DNA of 6,575 nucleotides from DAOVGU01 sp030637775 [NCBI: bacterium] (GTDB taxonomy: Bacteria > Ratteibacteria > UBA8468): the NCBI GenBank assembly GCA_030637775.1, contig DAOWFY010000055.1, positions 1-6,575 on the forward strand. The letters run 5' to 3'. Under the pieces are notes generated by a model. That model did no database searches and was not told where the DNA came from. It saw only the letters and a program-made list of their open reading frames with translations. Every line of letters starts with the position of its first letter. Positions within the stretch are counted from its first letter, which is position 1. Both the position numbers and the translations under genes were made by a program. Positions 5,884 through 6,575 of this stretch are shown piece by piece.

Positions 5884-6575
5884 GCAGAGGGAAGTTGGTA
5901 ATGCCTTAAAGTTTGGACTGCAATTTCTGAAGGAAAAAGGAATAGCCGAGCCCAGGATAAATGCAGAGGCCCTTTTAGCTTATGTAATAGGAAAGGAGAG
6001 GTTTGCTCTTTACATCAATGAAAGGAAGCCACTGAAACCCTGGGAGTGGAACTCATACGAGCATCTTTTGGAAAGGAGAGGAGAATTTGTTCCTCTCCAA
6101 TATTTATTAGGCTCGGTAAATTTTTTTGGTTTTGATTTTTTAGTTGATAAGAGAGTTCTTATTCCCAGGCCTGAGACCGAGATCTTAGTAGAGTTAGCCC
6201 TGTTAAAGCTAAAGAAGTTTAAGGGAAGGGTTAAAATCTTAGATTTGGGTACCGGTTGTGGGAATATTGCTCTCTCCTTAGCAAAATTAACAAAAGCAGA
6301 AATTTATGCCATTGATATTTCAGAGAACGCTCTAGCAGTTGCCAAGGAAAATAGTCAACGACTTAGAATTATAGAAAAAAGGGTTCATTTTCTCCAAGGC
6401 GACTGTTTTGAACCCTTAAAGAATAGGGAGATTACTTTTCAGTTGATCTGTTCATCTCCTCCCTATCTTCCTACAGGTCAGTTAGCGGTACTTTCTGAAG
6501 AGATTAAATTTGAACCTGAGGTTGCTCTTGATGGTGGAAAAGATGGACTTGATTTTTTTAGAAGGATTATCAAGG
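5864..6575 (+). CDS. prmC: Release factor glutamine methyltransferase PrmC (cut by right edge), with SPPY in place of NPPY
   Basis: PrmC (HemK) uses SAM to N5-methylate the glutamine of the GGQ loop of RF1 and RF2, raising release activity. The window holds 237 codons plus one base of a protein usually near 280 residues, so the end is missing. The N-terminal helical domain covers about 1-90, with NAEALLAYV and a PLQYLLGSVNFFG segment. Then come LIPRPETE (99-106), the substrate-side motif; SAM motif I DLGTGCGNIALSLA (from D127); and AIDISENALAVAKEN. The catalytic motif reads SSPPYLP, with S198-P199-P200-Y201, where the family has N-P-P-Y. EEIKFEPEVALDGGKDGLDFFRRII follows as expected. The ATG at 5864 lies inside the DUF4870 gene (20-base overlap) with only weak GAGAAG ahead of it. 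An in-frame TTG at 5852 is a less likely start. Confidence 0.93.
   Translation, partial: MPPSSSRQREVGNALKFGLQFLKEKGIAEPRINAEALLAYVIGKERFALYINERKPLKPWEWNSYEHLLERRGEFVPLQYLLGSVNFFGFDFLVDKRVLIPRPETEILVELALLKLKKFKGRVKILDLGTGCGNIALSLAKLTKAEIYAIDISENALAVAKENSQRLRIIEKRVHFLQGDCFEPLKNREITFQLICSSPPYLPTGQLAVLSEEIKFEPEVALDGGKDGLDFFRRIIK

Noticed and set aside
1-6575. Mobile elements, CRISPR arrays, tRNA/rRNA genes, riboswitches and long repeats
   Set aside because: None seen. The largest gap between genes is 50 bases and no repeated units or RNA gene signatures were noticed by eye.

Overview
This 6.6 kb window is dense, ordinary-looking bacterial chromosome of moderate-to-low GC, with genes packed almost end to end. 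No mobile element, RNA gene, CRISPR array or long repeat is visible. The families point to an anaerobic, probably Gram-negative-type bacterium from an uncultured lineage: an archaeal-type phosphoglycerate mutase (ApgM) next to an Rnf complex gene, a membrane-anchored SurA-like chaperone, DUF1015, a GerMN-domain protein, and the rpmE-prfA-prmC translation cluster. An Omnitrophota-like or similar candidate phylum is my best guess, but it is weakly supported and no marker here settles it.

Left arm, minus strand: apgM (1370 to 168) is followed after 3 bases by the start of rnfC. The rnfC gene begins at 164 and runs off the left edge; only its first 54 codons are present. This unit links lower glycolysis to the ferredoxin:NAD+ oxidoreductase (Rnf) complex.

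Middle, 1371-1420: a 50-base divergent intergenic region holds back-to-back promoter-like elements for apgM and for the rightward genes. Neither first gene has a recognisable Shine-Dalgarno sequence.

Right arm, plus strand: rsmI, a SurA_N-type anchored chaperone with no PPIase domain, a DUF1015 protein, a GerMN-domain anchored protein, rpmE, prfA, a DUF4870 membrane protein, and prmC, which is cut by the right edge. Genes overlap or nearly touch except for a 28-base gap before the GerMN gene, where a second promoter-like element sits only 7 bases from the start codon. The theme is ribosome and translation termination (RsmI modifies 16S rRNA, L31, RF1, and PrmC, which methylates RF1) mixed with envelope proteins.

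The most unusual content is the termination pair. RF1 lacks the whole N-terminal domain 1 (about 100 residues), with an intact rpmE directly upstream so that no remnant can be hidden there. The adjacent PrmC carries SPPY where the family has NPPY, and the RF1 loop reads GHGGQ rather than the common GAGGQ or GPGGQ. I do not see an obvious new defence or mobile system in this window.
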